Shown here: in pieces, positions 10,061 through 18,375 of the stretch
Layout of the letters: the number at the start of each line of letters is the position of its first letter
Numbering within the stretch: position 1 is the stretch's first letter
From: CAXNKG01 sp964202965
Lineage (GTDB): Bacteria; Acidobacteriota; Vicinamibacteria; Vicinamibacterales; UBA2999
Assembly: GCA_964202965.1 (NCBI GenBank)
Contig: CAXNKG010000012.1
Span: 1 to 64,000, forward strand
Reading direction: 5' to 3'
Length of the DNA: 64,000 bases
Made by a program: the position numbers and the translations under genes
The notes under the pieces: model-generated
What the model was told of the DNA's origin: nothing
Seen by the model: only the letters and a program-made list of their open reading frames with translations
Database searches by the model: none

Positions 10061-11022
10061 GGCTCAGGGCTCTGGGCTTTGGGCTCTCGGCCTTTCTTCT
10101 GCTGTTGGCCGCGTCTGCCTCCGCCGCGGAACGCTACGTCGTCATCGTGTCGGGCGCGTCGGGTGGGGAGAAGTACGCGGAGCAGCAGAAGCAGTGGCGC
10201 AATGAGCTGACGATCTTCCTGACGTCCAGGTTCGCGGTCCCCGATGCCAACGTGGCGGTGCTCGATGAAGAGAGCACGGGCACGGCGCAGGCGACCGCGC
10301 GGAACGTCCGCCGCCTGCTGGCCGACCTGCGCCGCCGTGTGACGCGCGACGATACGCTGATGCTGTTCCTGCTCGGCCACGGGACGTTTGACGGCGACGC
10401 CGCCAAGTTCAACCTGGTCGGCCCCGATCTCACCGCGCCGCAGTGGAAAGAGGCGATCGACGGCATCGCCGGCCGCCTCGTCATCGTCAACACCACCGAA
10501 TCGAGCTACCCGTTTCTCGAAGAGCTCTCGCGCGCCGGGCGCATCATCATTACCGCGACCGATTCGGCGCAGCAGCGGTTTGCGACGGTGTTTCCCGAAT
10601 ACTTCATCCGATCGCTCGCCGACCTCTCGAGTGACATGGACAAGAACGGGCGCATCTCGCTGTGGGAGGCGTTTGCGTCGGCCAGCGCGGGCGTGAAGCA
10701 GCACTACGAACAGCGCGGGCAGCTCTCAACCGAGCGGCCGCTGCTCGATGACAACGGGGACCGCGTCGGCCGCGAAGCGGACGCTCCCGGCGACGACGGT
10801 GTGATGGCGCAAGCGTGGTACTTCGACGCCGAGCGCGCGTTCCCCGCCAGCGCCAACCCGGCGGTGGCCGATCTCGAACGCGCCCGCCGCGCGCTCGAGC
10901 GTCGGCTCGAGGACCTGAAGGCGCGCCGGGCGCTGCTCTCCGACGAGCAGTACCAGCAGGAGCTCGAAGCGATTCTGGTCGAGCTCGCGCGCGTCGCGCA
11001 GGAGATTCGCCGTTCCTCATAG
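10057..11022 (+). CDS. Secreted caspase/legumain-like protein, probable pseudoenzyme
   Basis: A 321-residue protein with a signal peptide (about residues 1-23, cut after ASASAAE). The fold resembles C13/caspase-like peptidases: LFLLGHGTFDG holds the catalytic-type His at residue 108. The strand that should end in Asp-Ala-Cys reads LVIVNTTESS (141-150), with no cysteine. A perfect EF-hand-type loop, DMDKNGRISLWE, is at 193-204. A coiled coil rich in Arg and Glu ends the protein. Last gene of the coupled MoxR/VWA operon. The first residues of the signal peptide are encoded by a GGGCTTT-type repeat. Probably binding or scaffolding rather than proteolytic. Confidence 0.75.
   Translation: MRLRALGFGLSAFLLLLAASASAAERYVVIVSGASGGEKYAEQQKQWRNELTIFLTSRFAVPDANVAVLDEESTGTAQATARNVRRLLADLRRRVTRDDTLMLFLLGHGTFDGDAAKFNLVGPDLTAPQWKEAIDGIAGRLVIVNTTESSYPFLEELSRAGRIIITATDSAQQRFATVFPEYFIRSLADLSSDMDKNGRISLWEAFASASAGVKQHYEQRGQLSTERPLLDDNGDRVGREADAPGDDGVMAQAWYFDAERAFPASANPAVADLERARRALERRLEDLKARRALLSDEQYQQELEAILVELARVAQEIRRSS
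10059..10095 (+). repeat. GGGCTCT/GGGCTTT tandem heptamers at a gene start
   Basis: A run of related heptamers (GGGCTCT, GGGCTTT, GGGCTCT) follows the ATG at 10057 and encodes the RALGFGLSAF part of the signal peptide. Clearly related sequence lies inside argS at 62701-62752. It appears to be a dispersed repeat that has been taken into coding sequence. Confidence 0.6.
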
Positions 11023-11087
11023 CACGGGTTCCGCTGGCGAACCTGAACACGAACAGAGAAGATAGAAGCCGAGCAGCGTGAACGACG

Positions 11088-11294
11088 ATGATCTGTACGA
11101 ACTGCAGCACTGAAATCGCCGACAGGGCGCTAATTTGTTTCCGGTGCGGTCAGGCGACGACCGAGCCGCGCGTGAAACCTCCGGCCGACGGATCCCTCTT
11201 CGGTAAGCCCCGTCGCCGCCGGAGCCCGCTGACGATCGCGGTGGCGATCGTCAGCCTGGTACTGCTGGCGCTCTATTTCCTGACCGCGCCCTGA
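11088..11294 (+). CDS. Small zinc-ribbon single-pass membrane protein
   Basis: A 68-residue protein. It starts with a zinc ribbon made of two CxxC knuckles (CTNC at residues 3-6, CFRC at 17-20). A basic linker (KPRRRRSP) leads to one C-terminal membrane helix (about residues 47-66). Zinc-ribbon plus tail-anchor proteins of this type are common but uncharacterised. It lies 65 bp after the MoxR/VWA operon and may belong to it. The ATG was chosen because the first cysteine is at position 3. Confidence 0.72.
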   Translation: MICTNCSTEIADRALICFRCGQATTEPRVKPPADGSLFGKPRRRRSPLTIAVAIVSLVLLALYFLTAP

Positions 11295-11373
11295 CCCGGC
11301 TGTTGAGGTCTTGACCGCCAGATCGCCGAACGCGGCGGCCGGGCAGATGGCCATGAATCGGTTTCCGTTTCGC

Positions 11374-11402
11374 GAGGCAGGCAGGAGGCCGGCCCGTATA
11401 AT
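11374..11402 (+). promoter_or_regulatory. Candidate sigma-70 promoter of the isopropylmalate-synthase-like gene
   Basis: A perfect TATAAT lies at 11397-11402, with a weak -35 (GAGGCA, three of six matches) 17 bp upstream at 11374-11379. Transcription would start near 11409, about 15 nt before the GTG at 11424. In a two-thirds GC genome an exact TATAAT in an intergenic gap is notable. Inference only. Confidence 0.45.
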
Positions 11403-11423
11403 CGGGGCCGTTGGGATGCCGCG

Positions 11424-12668
11424 GTGCATGACGGCCTGATTTACGACTGGAACCGGGCGTCGCCCACGCACAGGCCGGCCCTGGTCATGCTGGACGACGA
11501 GACGCTGCGGGACGGCCTGCAATCGCCGTCGGTGCGGGCGCCGTCGATCGCGCAGAAGATCGAGATCCTGCACCTGCTCGACCGGCTGTCGATTCACGCG
11601 ACTGACATCGGTCTGCCCGGCGCCGGCGCGCATGTCGTCCGCGACACGGAGCAGCTCGCGCGCGAGATCGTCGATGCCAGGCTGACGATTCGCGCGCAGT
11701 GCGCGGCCCGCACGCTCGTCAGCGATATTCAGCCCATTGCCGACATCCAGCAGCGCACCGGCCTCGACATCGAATGCTGCTGCTTCATCGGGTCGAGTCC
11801 CATCCGGCGGTATGCGGAGGACTGGTCGGTCGACTACCTCCAGCGCTGCACGGAGGACGCGGTCGGATTCGCGGTCGGGCAGGGCCTTCGCGTCATGTAC
11901 GTCACGGAAGACACGACCAGGTCCGATCCGGAGACCCTGCGCCGCCTGTTCCTCGCGGCGATTCGCGCCGGCGCGTCGCGGATCTGTCTGGCCGATACGG
12001 TTGGCCATGCCACGCCTGATGGCACGACGGCGCTCGTGCGGTTCGCGCGCTCGGTCATCGACGAGTCGGGGAGCGGCGACATCGGGATCGACTGGCACGG
12101 ACACCGCGATCGCGACATGGGGACCACGAACAGCCTGTTTGCCCTCGAAGCCGGCGCCACGCGCGTGCACGGCACCATCATGGGCATCGGCGAGCGGGTG
12201 GGGAACACGCCGCTCGATCTTCTCCTTGTGAATCTCGTGCTCATGGGCTGGATCGAGCGCGACCTCGGGTGCCTGAACGAGCTGGTGCGGCTGGTGTCGC
12301 AGGCGACCGGCGAGCCGATTCCGGACAACTACCCGGTGTTCGGGCGCGACGCGTTCCGGACGGCGACCGGCGTCCACGCGGCGGCGGTCATCAAGGCCTT
12401 CCGCAAGCACGATCCCGCGCTCATGGACGCGGTCTACTCAGGCGTGCCCGCGCGTCTTGTCGGCCGATCGCAGGAGATTGAAGTCGGGCCGATGTCGGGC
12501 AGGTCGAACGTCGTCTTCTGGCTGGAACGGCACGGCATCGAGGCGGAAGAGGAGCTGGTGGATCGGCTGTTCCGCCGCGCCAAGGCGTCGTCGACGGTGC
12601 TGACCGAACAGGAGATGCTGACCGAGATCGCGCACGCGAAGCCGAGACCCACCCGTCTCGACGCGTAA
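11424..12668 (+). CDS. Isopropylmalate/homocitrate-synthase-like enzyme (HMGL family)
   Basis: A 414-residue TIM-barrel acyltransferase of the LeuA/homocitrate synthase group. The signature DDETLRDGLQSPS is at about residues 23-35, the metal-binding HGH is in DWHGHRDRDMGTT (about 228), and the lid-region stretch FRTATGVHAAAVIKA is near 312. It lacks the C-terminal allosteric domain of true LeuA (normally 500 or more residues), so product and regulation are uncertain: isopropylmalate, homocitrate or citramalate. The start is GTG at 11424; the alternative ATG at LVMLDD would remove the conserved N-terminus. It appears monocistronic. Confidence 0.82.
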   Translation: MHDGLIYDWNRASPTHRPALVMLDDETLRDGLQSPSVRAPSIAQKIEILHLLDRLSIHATDIGLPGAGAHVVRDTEQLAREIVDARLTIRAQCAARTLVSDIQPIADIQQRTGLDIECCCFIGSSPIRRYAEDWSVDYLQRCTEDAVGFAVGQGLRVMYVTEDTTRSDPETLRRLFLAAIRAGASRICLADTVGHATPDGTTALVRFARSVIDESGSGDIGIDWHGHRDRDMGTTNSLFALEAGATRVHGTIMGIGERVGNTPLDLLLVNLVLMGWIERDLGCLNELVRLVSQATGEPIPDNYPVFGRDAFRTATGVHAAAVIKAFRKHDPALMDAVYSGVPARLVGRSQEIEVGPMSGRSNVVFWLERHGIEAEEELVDRLFRRAKASSTVLTEQEMLTEIAHAKPRPTRLDA

Positions 12669-12700
12669 TCCAACAGATACGTAGGGCGGTGCCGCGGCGA

Positions 12701-12718
12701 GGCTCGATCTAGCGAGCC
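12701..12718. terminator. Hairpin between convergent genes
   Basis: GGCTCG (12701-12706) and CGAGCC (12713-12718) form a 6-bp stem with a 6-nt loop that includes the stop codon of the minus-strand M28 gene. It is preceded by GTAGGGCGG (12680-12688), resembling the REP-like elements elsewhere in the window. There is no U-tract, so terminator activity is only possible. Confidence 0.35.
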
Positions 12719-13626
12719 GTGGCCCCGCCGGCCGCCAGCCTCTTTTCGATCTGCGGGAGGGCGTCCAGCACCACGTCCCCCACGGTCTGCAGGCTCCTGG
12801 CGCTGACGTGATCGAGGTCGTCCTGCACCGTATGCCAGGCGGGGTAGTCGAGATCGATGATGTCGACGGACGGCACGCCGGCCTTGACGAAGTTGACGTG
12901 GTCGTCCTCGATCGTCGTGTCTTCCGGCAGGAACTGGGTGCGATATCCGAGACGGGTGGCGGACGCCCAGACCAGGTCGGTCAGCCATCGCGTGGAATTG
13001 CTGTCGCGGCGGATCGTGAGGTTGCGGTCGCCGATCATGTCGAGGAGCACGAGCGCTTTGAGACCGGCGAGCGTCCCGGCCTTCTGCGCGGTCTGGACGT
13101 AGCGGCGGCTGCCGTACGTGTTGTCGTTGTTGCGGTACCAGTCGACAACCGCCTCTTCGCCGTCGAAGAAGAGCAGCTCGATGGTGTAGTCGTTCTGCCG
13201 GTTCTTCAGCACGCGCGCGAGCTCGAGGACCGCGGCCGTCGATGACGCGCCGTCGCTGGCGCCGACGAACCGGAAGTCCCTGAACAGCTTCGTGTCGTAG
13301 TGGGTGGCGAGGGCGATCCGCTCCGCCCGGCGGCCCGGGATCGTCGCGACGATGTTGACCATCCGGATGCGTCCGATGGGGGTTTCGGCGTCCCAGGCAT
13401 CCTCGCGCGCGGCGACGCCGGCGGCTTTCAGTTGGGCCAGGATGTACTGGCGGGTTTGCGCCAGTGCGGCCGATCCGGAGGGCCGCGGGCCGAAGCCCAC
13501 CTGACGGCGCAGGTCTTCGTAGGCGCGCGTGCTGTCGAATGTCAGTGGCGCCGTCTGCATCGAAGCCGGGTTATTCACTGCGCAGGCCACCAGAAGCGCA
13601 CCGACGACGGCGGCTGCGGATCGCAT
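12709..13626 (-). CDS. M28-family zinc peptidase / glutaminyl cyclase-like lipoprotein
   Basis: A 305-residue exported protein. The N-terminus MRSAAAVVGALLVAC looks like a lipoprotein signal, with the lipobox Cys at residue 15. M28 metal ligands are visible in order: THYDTK (His), GASDGASS (bridging Asp), FDGEEA (Glu pair), LDMIGDRN (Asp) and WHTVQDD (His). The FDGEEAVVDW stretch is reminiscent of glutaminyl-peptide cyclases as well as aminopeptidases. The start at 13626 was chosen because the upstream in-frame Met would place about 36 charged residues before the signal peptide. It lies two bases after gltA. Confidence 0.85.
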   Translation of the reverse strand: MRSAAAVVGALLVACAVNNPASMQTAPLTFDSTRAYEDLRRQVGFGPRPSGSAALAQTRQYILAQLKAAGVAAREDAWDAETPIGRIRMVNIVATIPGRRAERIALATHYDTKLFRDFRFVGASDGASSTAAVLELARVLKNRQNDYTIELLFFDGEEAVVDWYRNNDNTYGSRRYVQTAQKAGTLAGLKALVLLDMIGDRNLTIRRDSNSTRWLTDLVWASATRLGYRTQFLPEDTTIEDDHVNFVKAGVPSVDIIDLDYPAWHTVQDDLDHVSARSLQTVGDVVLDALPQIEKRLAAGGATAR

Positions 13627-13628
13627 CC

Positions 13629-14915
13629 CTAGGTTCGTTTCTTGAGAGGGACGTACTCGCGCCTTGGCGACCCGATATAGATTTGCCGCGGCCGCGCGAT
13701 CTTCTGCTCCGGATCGAGCAGCATCTCTTCCCACTGCGCAATCCAGCCCGCGGTCCGCGGAATGGCGAACAGCACCGGGAACATGGTGACGGGGAAGCCC
13801 ATCGCCTGGTAAATGAGGCCGGAGTAGAAGTCGACGTTCGGGTAGAGCTTCCGGGAGATGAAGTACTCGTCCTGCAGCGCGATCCGTTCGAGTTCGATGG
13901 CGATCTCGAGGAGCGGATTCTTGCCGGTGACTTCGAAGACCTGGTCGGCCGTCCGCTTGATGATCTTCGCGCGGGGATCGTACGACTTGTAGATCCGGTG
14001 GCCGAAGCCCATGAGGCGGCCTTCGCCCGCCTTCACGCGCTTCACGAACGCCGGCACGTTGCCGACGCTGCCGATCTCGTTGAGCATCCGCAACACCGCC
14101 TCGTTCGCGCCGCCGTGCAGCGGGCCGTACAGCGCCGCGGCGGCGCCGGCCATCGCCGAGTAGGGGTCGACGTGCGAGCTGCCGATGTTGCGCATGGCGC
14201 TCGTGCTGCAGTTCTGCTCGTGGTCCACGTGCAGGATGAACAGCACGTCCAGCGCCTTCTCGAGCACCGGGTTGGACTTGTACTTCAGCTCGGTCATCCG
14301 GAACAGCATGTTCAGGAAGTTGCCCGTGAAACTGAGCTCGTTGTCAGGCTGGTTGTAGGGGCGGCCGATGCTGTGGCGGTAGGCGTAGGCGGCGATGGTC
14401 GGGACTTTCGCGACCAGCCGGTGAATCTGCTTCCGCCGCGACTGCTCGTCGAAGATCTGCTTCGCGTCCGGGTAGAACGTCGAGAACGCGCCGACGGTGC
14501 TCAGGAAGACGCCCATCGGGTGGGCGTCGTACTGGTAGCCCTCCATCAGCTTCTTGATGTTCTCGTGAAGCATGGTGTGAAGGATGATGTCCTTCGTCCA
14601 TGTCTCGAGCTGCGCGGCGGTCGGCAGCTCCCCGAAGATGATCAGGTAGGCGGTTTCCAGGTAGGTGGAATGTTCCGCCAGCTGCTCGATCGGGTAGCCC
14701 CGGTACTCGAGGATTCCCTTGTCGCCGTCGATGAAGGTGATCCGGCTGCGGCAGTTCGCCGTGTTCATGAACGCCGGGTCGTAGGTCATGAGGCCCGGGT
14801 CGTCGGCGACGGCCTTGAGCTGGCGGAGGTCAGTCGCCTTGATCGTGCCGTCCGTGATCGGGACCTCGTAGCTCTTGCCCGTGCGGTTGTCCGTAATCGT
14901 GAGCGTATCGGCCAT
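13629..14915 (-). CDS. gltA: Citrate synthase
   Basis: A 428-residue type II citrate synthase that condenses oxaloacetate and acetyl-CoA at the entry to the TCA cycle. Catalytic signatures are all present: HVDHEQNCSTS with the His of the first active-site loop, GPLHGGANE with the second His, GFGHRIYK, and the Asp-containing C-terminal region. Length and the N-terminal beta domain match the Gram-negative hexameric type. It lies 11 bp after yacG and two bases before the M28 gene, in a long minus-strand run that includes the pst genes. Confidence 0.97.
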   Translation of the reverse strand: MADTLTITDNRTGKSYEVPITDGTIKATDLRQLKAVADDPGLMTYDPAFMNTANCRSRITFIDGDKGILEYRGYPIEQLAEHSTYLETAYLIIFGELPTAAQLETWTKDIILHTMLHENIKKLMEGYQYDAHPMGVFLSTVGAFSTFYPDAKQIFDEQSRRKQIHRLVAKVPTIAAYAYRHSIGRPYNQPDNELSFTGNFLNMLFRMTELKYKSNPVLEKALDVLFILHVDHEQNCSTSAMRNIGSSHVDPYSAMAGAAAALYGPLHGGANEAVLRMLNEIGSVGNVPAFVKRVKAGEGRLMGFGHRIYKSYDPRAKIIKRTADQVFEVTGKNPLLEIAIELERIALQDEYFISRKLYPNVDFYSGLIYQAMGFPVTMFPVLFAIPRTAGWIAQWEEMLLDPEQKIARPRQIYIGSPRREYVPLKKRT

Positions 14916-14926
14916 GATGAGAAATA

Positions 14927-15106
14927 TCAGTCCAGAGGTTCGTCGGTTTCAGTGTCGTCCGGGAGCGCAGGCTCGGCGGGGACCCGGTACGTGCCGTCGG
15001 CCCACCGCGCGAGATCTTCGTTCCGGCACCGCTCGCTGCAGAACGGCCGCCAGCGGCCGTCCACCGGCTGCCGGCGGCACTGCACGCACAGTGGCGCCTC
15101 GCCCAT
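14927..15106 (-). CDS. yacG: YacG-type DNA gyrase inhibitor zinc protein
   Basis: A 59-residue protein beginning MGEAPLCVQC and ending TDEPLD. It has the four-cysteine zinc ribbon of YacG: Cys7-x2-Cys10 and Cys23-x3-Cys27 within RPFCSERC, followed by NEDLARWADGTYRVP, which matches the DL-x-x-W-x-x-G-x-Y-R-(V/I) signature of the family. YacG binds GyrB and inhibits gyrase. It sits between phoU and gltA, 16 bp after phoU. At fewer than 60 residues it is easily missed by gene finders. Identification is by motif and is strong. Confidence 0.85.
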   Translation of the reverse strand: MGEAPLCVQCRRQPVDGRWRPFCSERCRNEDLARWADGTYRVPAEPALPDDTETDEPLD

Positions 15107-15122
15107 CCGATAGATTCTATCG

Positions 15123-15788
15123 TTAGTGGCCCGGCTGGTGTCGAACGTCGAGCGCCGACACCATGAAGATCACGTCTTCCGCGATATTGGTGGCATGGTC
15201 GCCGATCCGCTCGAGGTGGCGGGACATCAGGATCAGGTCGAGCGCCGGCTCCACCGTGGTCGGGTCGTGGAGCATGTAGGTCAGGAGCTCCCGGAAGACC
15301 TTCGTTTTCAGGGCATCCAGCACGTCGTCCTGGTTGAGGACCTGCTGGGCCAGGACCGTATCGCGGCGGACGAAGGCATCGAGCGCATCCCGCAGCATCC
15401 CCTGGGCGATATCGCCCATCTGCGGGATGTCGATCAGCTTCTTGACCGGCGCGTGGCCGGCATACCGCCGCGCCGCCTCCGCGATATTGACCGCCAGGTC
15501 GCCCACGCGCTCGAGGTCGGTGTTGATCTTGACCGCGGCCACGATCGCGCGGAGGTCGGTCGCCATCGGCTGGTGGAGCGCCAGCAGCGTGAAGCAGCGG
15601 TTGTCGATCTCGATGTGGAACTCGTTGATCGGCTCGTCGCCGCGCAGCACCTTGTCGATGAGCGCGGGGTCGCGGACCGCGAGACCCTGCACCGCCGAGC
15701 GCACGCGCTCCTCGGCCAGTCCGCCCATTTCGAGCAGCCGCGCCTGGAGCGCCTCGAGTTCTTCCTGAAAGTGACGGACTCGTTCCAT
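15123..15788 (-). CDS. phoU: Phosphate transport regulator PhoU
   Basis: A 221-residue helical protein with two PhoU repeats; each contains the Glu/Asp-rich metal motif, seen as DLERVGDLAVNIAE in the first half and HLERIGDHATNIAED in the second. PhoU links the PstSCAB transporter to the PhoR/PhoB sensor pair and restrains phosphate uptake. It is the last pst-linked gene, starting two bases after pstB. No phoR or phoB is in the window. Confidence 0.97.
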   Translation of the reverse strand: MERVRHFQEELEALQARLLEMGGLAEERVRSAVQGLAVRDPALIDKVLRGDEPINEFHIEIDNRCFTLLALHQPMATDLRAIVAAVKINTDLERVGDLAVNIAEAARRYAGHAPVKKLIDIPQMGDIAQGMLRDALDAFVRRDTVLAQQVLNQDDVLDALKTKVFRELLTYMLHDPTTVEPALDLILMSRHLERIGDHATNIAEDVIFMVSALDVRHQPGH

Positions 15789-15790
15789 CG

Positions 15791-16618
15791 TCAGCCGAAT
15801 CGTCCCGTGACGTAGTCTTCCGTCAATTTCTCCCCAGGATTCGTGAAGATCTTCTGCGTCCGATCGTACTCGACCAGCTTTCCCAGCCAGAAGAACGCCG
15901 TACAGTCGGACACGCGTGCCGCCTGCTGCATGTTATGCGTCACGATCACGATCGTGTAGTCCTTCTTCAGGTCGTACACCAGCTCTTCGATGCGCTGCGT
16001 GGCGATCGGATCGAGCGCCGACGCTGGCTCGTCCATGAGCAGGATGTCGGGCTTGACCGCAAGCGCGCGCGCGATGCACAGCCGCTGCTGCTGCCCGCCA
16101 GACATCGCGAGCGCGGAATCGTGCAGCCGGTCCTTCACTTCGTCCCAGAGCGCGGCCTGCCGCAGGCTCTGCTCGACCCGCTCCTCGACCTCGGCGCGGC
16201 TCTCGTCCATGCCGTTCACGCGCAGCCCGTAGGCGACGTTGTCGAAGACCGACTTCGGGAACGGGTTGGACTTCTGGAACACCATGCCGACACGCCGGCG
16301 CAGCGAGACGACGTCGATGCCGTGGCCGTAGATGTCGGTGCCATCAATGAGGAGCCTGCCCTCGACCCGCGTGCCAGGAATGATGTCGTTCATCCGGTTC
16401 ATCGTCCGGAGGAACGTGCTCTTGCCGCAGCCCGACGGCCCGATGAAGGCGGTCACCAGGTTCGGTTGGATCGTGATGGAAATGTCCTGGAGCGCCCGCG
16501 TGTCGCCGTAGAAGAAGTTCAGCCTCTCGGCCTGCACCTTCGGCGGGCCCGCGATGCCGGGCTGGGGACCGCGCGCCGCGATGCCGGCAAGCGACGGCAC
16601 GGGGATGCTGGCGCTCAT
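15791..16618 (-). CDS. pstB: Phosphate ABC transporter ATP-binding protein
   Basis: A 275-residue ABC ATPase. Walker A is GPSGCGKST, the Q-loop is VFQKSNPFPKS (PstB-specific), the signature is LAMSGGQQQR, Walker B is ILLMDEPASALD, and the H-loop is VTHNMQQ. The start at 16618 overlaps the pstA stop as ATGA. It has an N-terminal extension of about 30 residues rich in Pro and Ala before the usual beginning (KVQAERLNFFYG). Confidence 0.97.
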   Translation of the reverse strand: MSASIPVPSLAGIAARGPQPGIAGPPKVQAERLNFFYGDTRALQDISITIQPNLVTAFIGPSGCGKSTFLRTMNRMNDIIPGTRVEGRLLIDGTDIYGHGIDVVSLRRRVGMVFQKSNPFPKSVFDNVAYGLRVNGMDESRAEVEERVEQSLRQAALWDEVKDRLHDSALAMSGGQQQRLCIARALAVKPDILLMDEPASALDPIATQRIEELVYDLKKDYTIVIVTHNMQQAARVSDCTAFFWLGKLVEYDRTQKIFTNPGEKLTEDYVTGRFG

Positions 16619-17481
16619 GTCAGCTTCTTCTGGTACCGGTCGCGGAGCCAGATGGCGGAGGCGTTCATCGTCAGGAGCAGCACCAGGAGAACGATGATAC
16701 CGGCCGCGGCGTTCACCTGGAACTCCGGCTGTGGGCGGGAGACCCAGTTGAAGATCTGGATGGGGAGCACCGTGAACGGCGACCAGATGCCGTCGGGGGC
16801 GAAGGCGACGAAGGTGAGCGCCCCGATGGAAATCAGGGGCGCCGTCTCCCCGATGGCGCGCGACAGGGCCAGGATGGTCCCCGTCAGAATGCCCGGGAGC
16901 GCGACCGGCAGCACCTGATACCAGACGGTCTGCCATTTGGTGGCCCCGAGGGCGTACGACCCCTCGCGAATGGAGCCGGGGACCGCCCGCAGCGCCTCGC
17001 GGGTCGAGAGGATGATGACCGGGAGGACGAGCAGCGCCAGTGTCGATGCGCCCGCCAGGACGCTCCGTCCCATGCCCATCGCGCGGACGAAGAGGCCCAG
17101 GCCGAGCAGGCCGTAAATGATCGACGGCACCGCTGCCAGGTTGGTGATGTTGATCTCGATGATTTTCGAGAAGAGACCGCGCCGGGCGTACTCCTCGAGG
17201 TAGATCGCCGTGGCCACCCCGATCGGGACGGCCAGCACGCCGGTCATGACGATGATGAAGACGCTCCCGGTGAGCGCGTGCCAGATGCCGGCGTCCGCCG
17301 CGCGTCTCGACGGGAAGCCGGTCAGAAAGTCGAGCGACAGGCGGCTCGCGCCGTCGCCCCAGACGTCCGCGATGAGCGCGCCGAGTGCTGCCAGCGCCGC
17401 GCAGAGGATGGCCAGCGCCAGCAGCTGGAAGCAGATGTCCAGGATGCGGCGCCGTGCCGTGGCCGCGCTGCGGGCGAGCAT
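16615..17481 (-). CDS. pstA: Phosphate ABC transporter permease PstA
   Basis: A 288-residue inner-membrane permease with six predicted helices. The cytoplasmic loop EGSYALGATKWQTVWYQVLP is the EAA-like motif that docks to PstB. Two starts are possible: ATG at 17481, preceded by GAGGGAG, and GTG at 17493, which would overlap the pstC stop as GTGA and is preceded by GAGGAG. The ATG is listed; the GTG would add only VREH. Confidence 0.95.
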   Translation of the reverse strand: MLARSAATARRRILDICFQLLALAILCAALAALGALIADVWGDGASRLSLDFLTGFPSRRAADAGIWHALTGSVFIIVMTGVLAVPIGVATAIYLEEYARRGLFSKIIEINITNLAAVPSIIYGLLGLGLFVRAMGMGRSVLAGASTLALLVLPVIILSTREALRAVPGSIREGSYALGATKWQTVWYQVLPVALPGILTGTILALSRAIGETAPLISIGALTFVAFAPDGIWSPFTVLPIQIFNWVSRPQPEFQVNAAAGIIVLLVLLLTMNASAIWLRDRYQKKLT

Positions 17482-17489
17482 GTGCTCCC

Positions 17490-18365
17490 TCACGCGTACT
17501 CCTCGCGGAAGCGTTCGCGGAGCCAGGCGCTCACCAGATTCAGCAGGAACGTGCCGGTGAAGAGCAGCATGCCGACGGCGAAAATCGTCCGGTATTCGAG
17601 CGTCCCCTGCGGCGTGTCGCCCAGGCTGACCTGCACGATGTAGGCGGTCATCGTTTCGACCGGGAGCGTCGGATTCCACGTGAGGCGCGGCTGCTGGCCG
17701 GCGGCAATCGCCACGATCATCGTCTCGCCGACCGCACGGGACGCGGCCAGGATGCACGCCGCGGTAATGCCGGAAAATGCCGCGGGCAGCACGACGCGCA
17801 GGCTCGTCTGCATCTTGGTCGCGCCCAGCGCGTACGACCCCTCGCGCAGGCTCCGCGGCACCGCCTGCATGGCGTCTTCGGACAGCGACGAGACGAGCGG
17901 CAGGATCATGATGCCCATGACGATGCCGGGGCCCAGCGCGTTGAAGCCGGCGAGGTCTGGCAGGAGCCGCTGGAGGAGCGGGGTGACGAACAGCAGCGCG
18001 AAGTAGCCGTACACGACGGTCGGCACGCCTGCGAGGATCTCGAGGATCGGCTTGATCATGCGCCGGACGCGATGGTCGGCGTACTCGCTCAGATAAATGG
18101 CGCTGAGCAGGCCGCAGGGGAGCGCCACGAGCATGGCGATCGCCGACACGAGCACGGTGCCCGACACCAGCGGCAGGACGCCGAAGCTCGGGGTCGCGAA
18201 GAGCGGCGTCCACTCGGTGCCGAACAGAAAGTCGGTGATCGGGACTTCACGCAGGAAGGCAAACGTCTCGACGGCCAGCACCAGGATGATGCCGGCCGTC
18301 GTGCCGATGGACAGCAGGGCGCAGAGGAACAGCGCCCATTCGATCAGGAACTCGAAGCGCTTCAT
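17490..18365 (-). CDS. pstC: Phosphate ABC transporter permease PstC
   Basis: A 291-residue permease with about six membrane helices, homologous to PstA. The PstB docking loop reads LREGSYALGATKMQTSLRVV, and NPTLPVETMTAYIVQV is the typical C-terminal PstC loop. It starts 10 bp after pstS. It is somewhat shorter than E. coli PstC, as the N-terminal extension is missing. Confidence 0.96.
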   Translation of the reverse strand: MKRFEFLIEWALFLCALLSIGTTAGIILVLAVETFAFLREVPITDFLFGTEWTPLFATPSFGVLPLVSGTVLVSAIAMLVALPCGLLSAIYLSEYADHRVRRMIKPILEILAGVPTVVYGYFALLFVTPLLQRLLPDLAGFNALGPGIVMGIMILPLVSSLSEDAMQAVPRSLREGSYALGATKMQTSLRVVLPAAFSGITAACILAASRAVGETMIVAIAAGQQPRLTWNPTLPVETMTAYIVQVSLGDTPQGTLEYRTIFAVGMLLFTGTFLLNLVSAWLRERFREEYA

Positions 18366-18375
18366 GCTTGACGCG

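Noticed and set aside
13464..15113. A 549-codon plus-strand frame opposite citrate synthase
   Set aside because: It covers gltA, which is unmistakable on the other strand, and also crosses yacG; the translation has no recognisable features.
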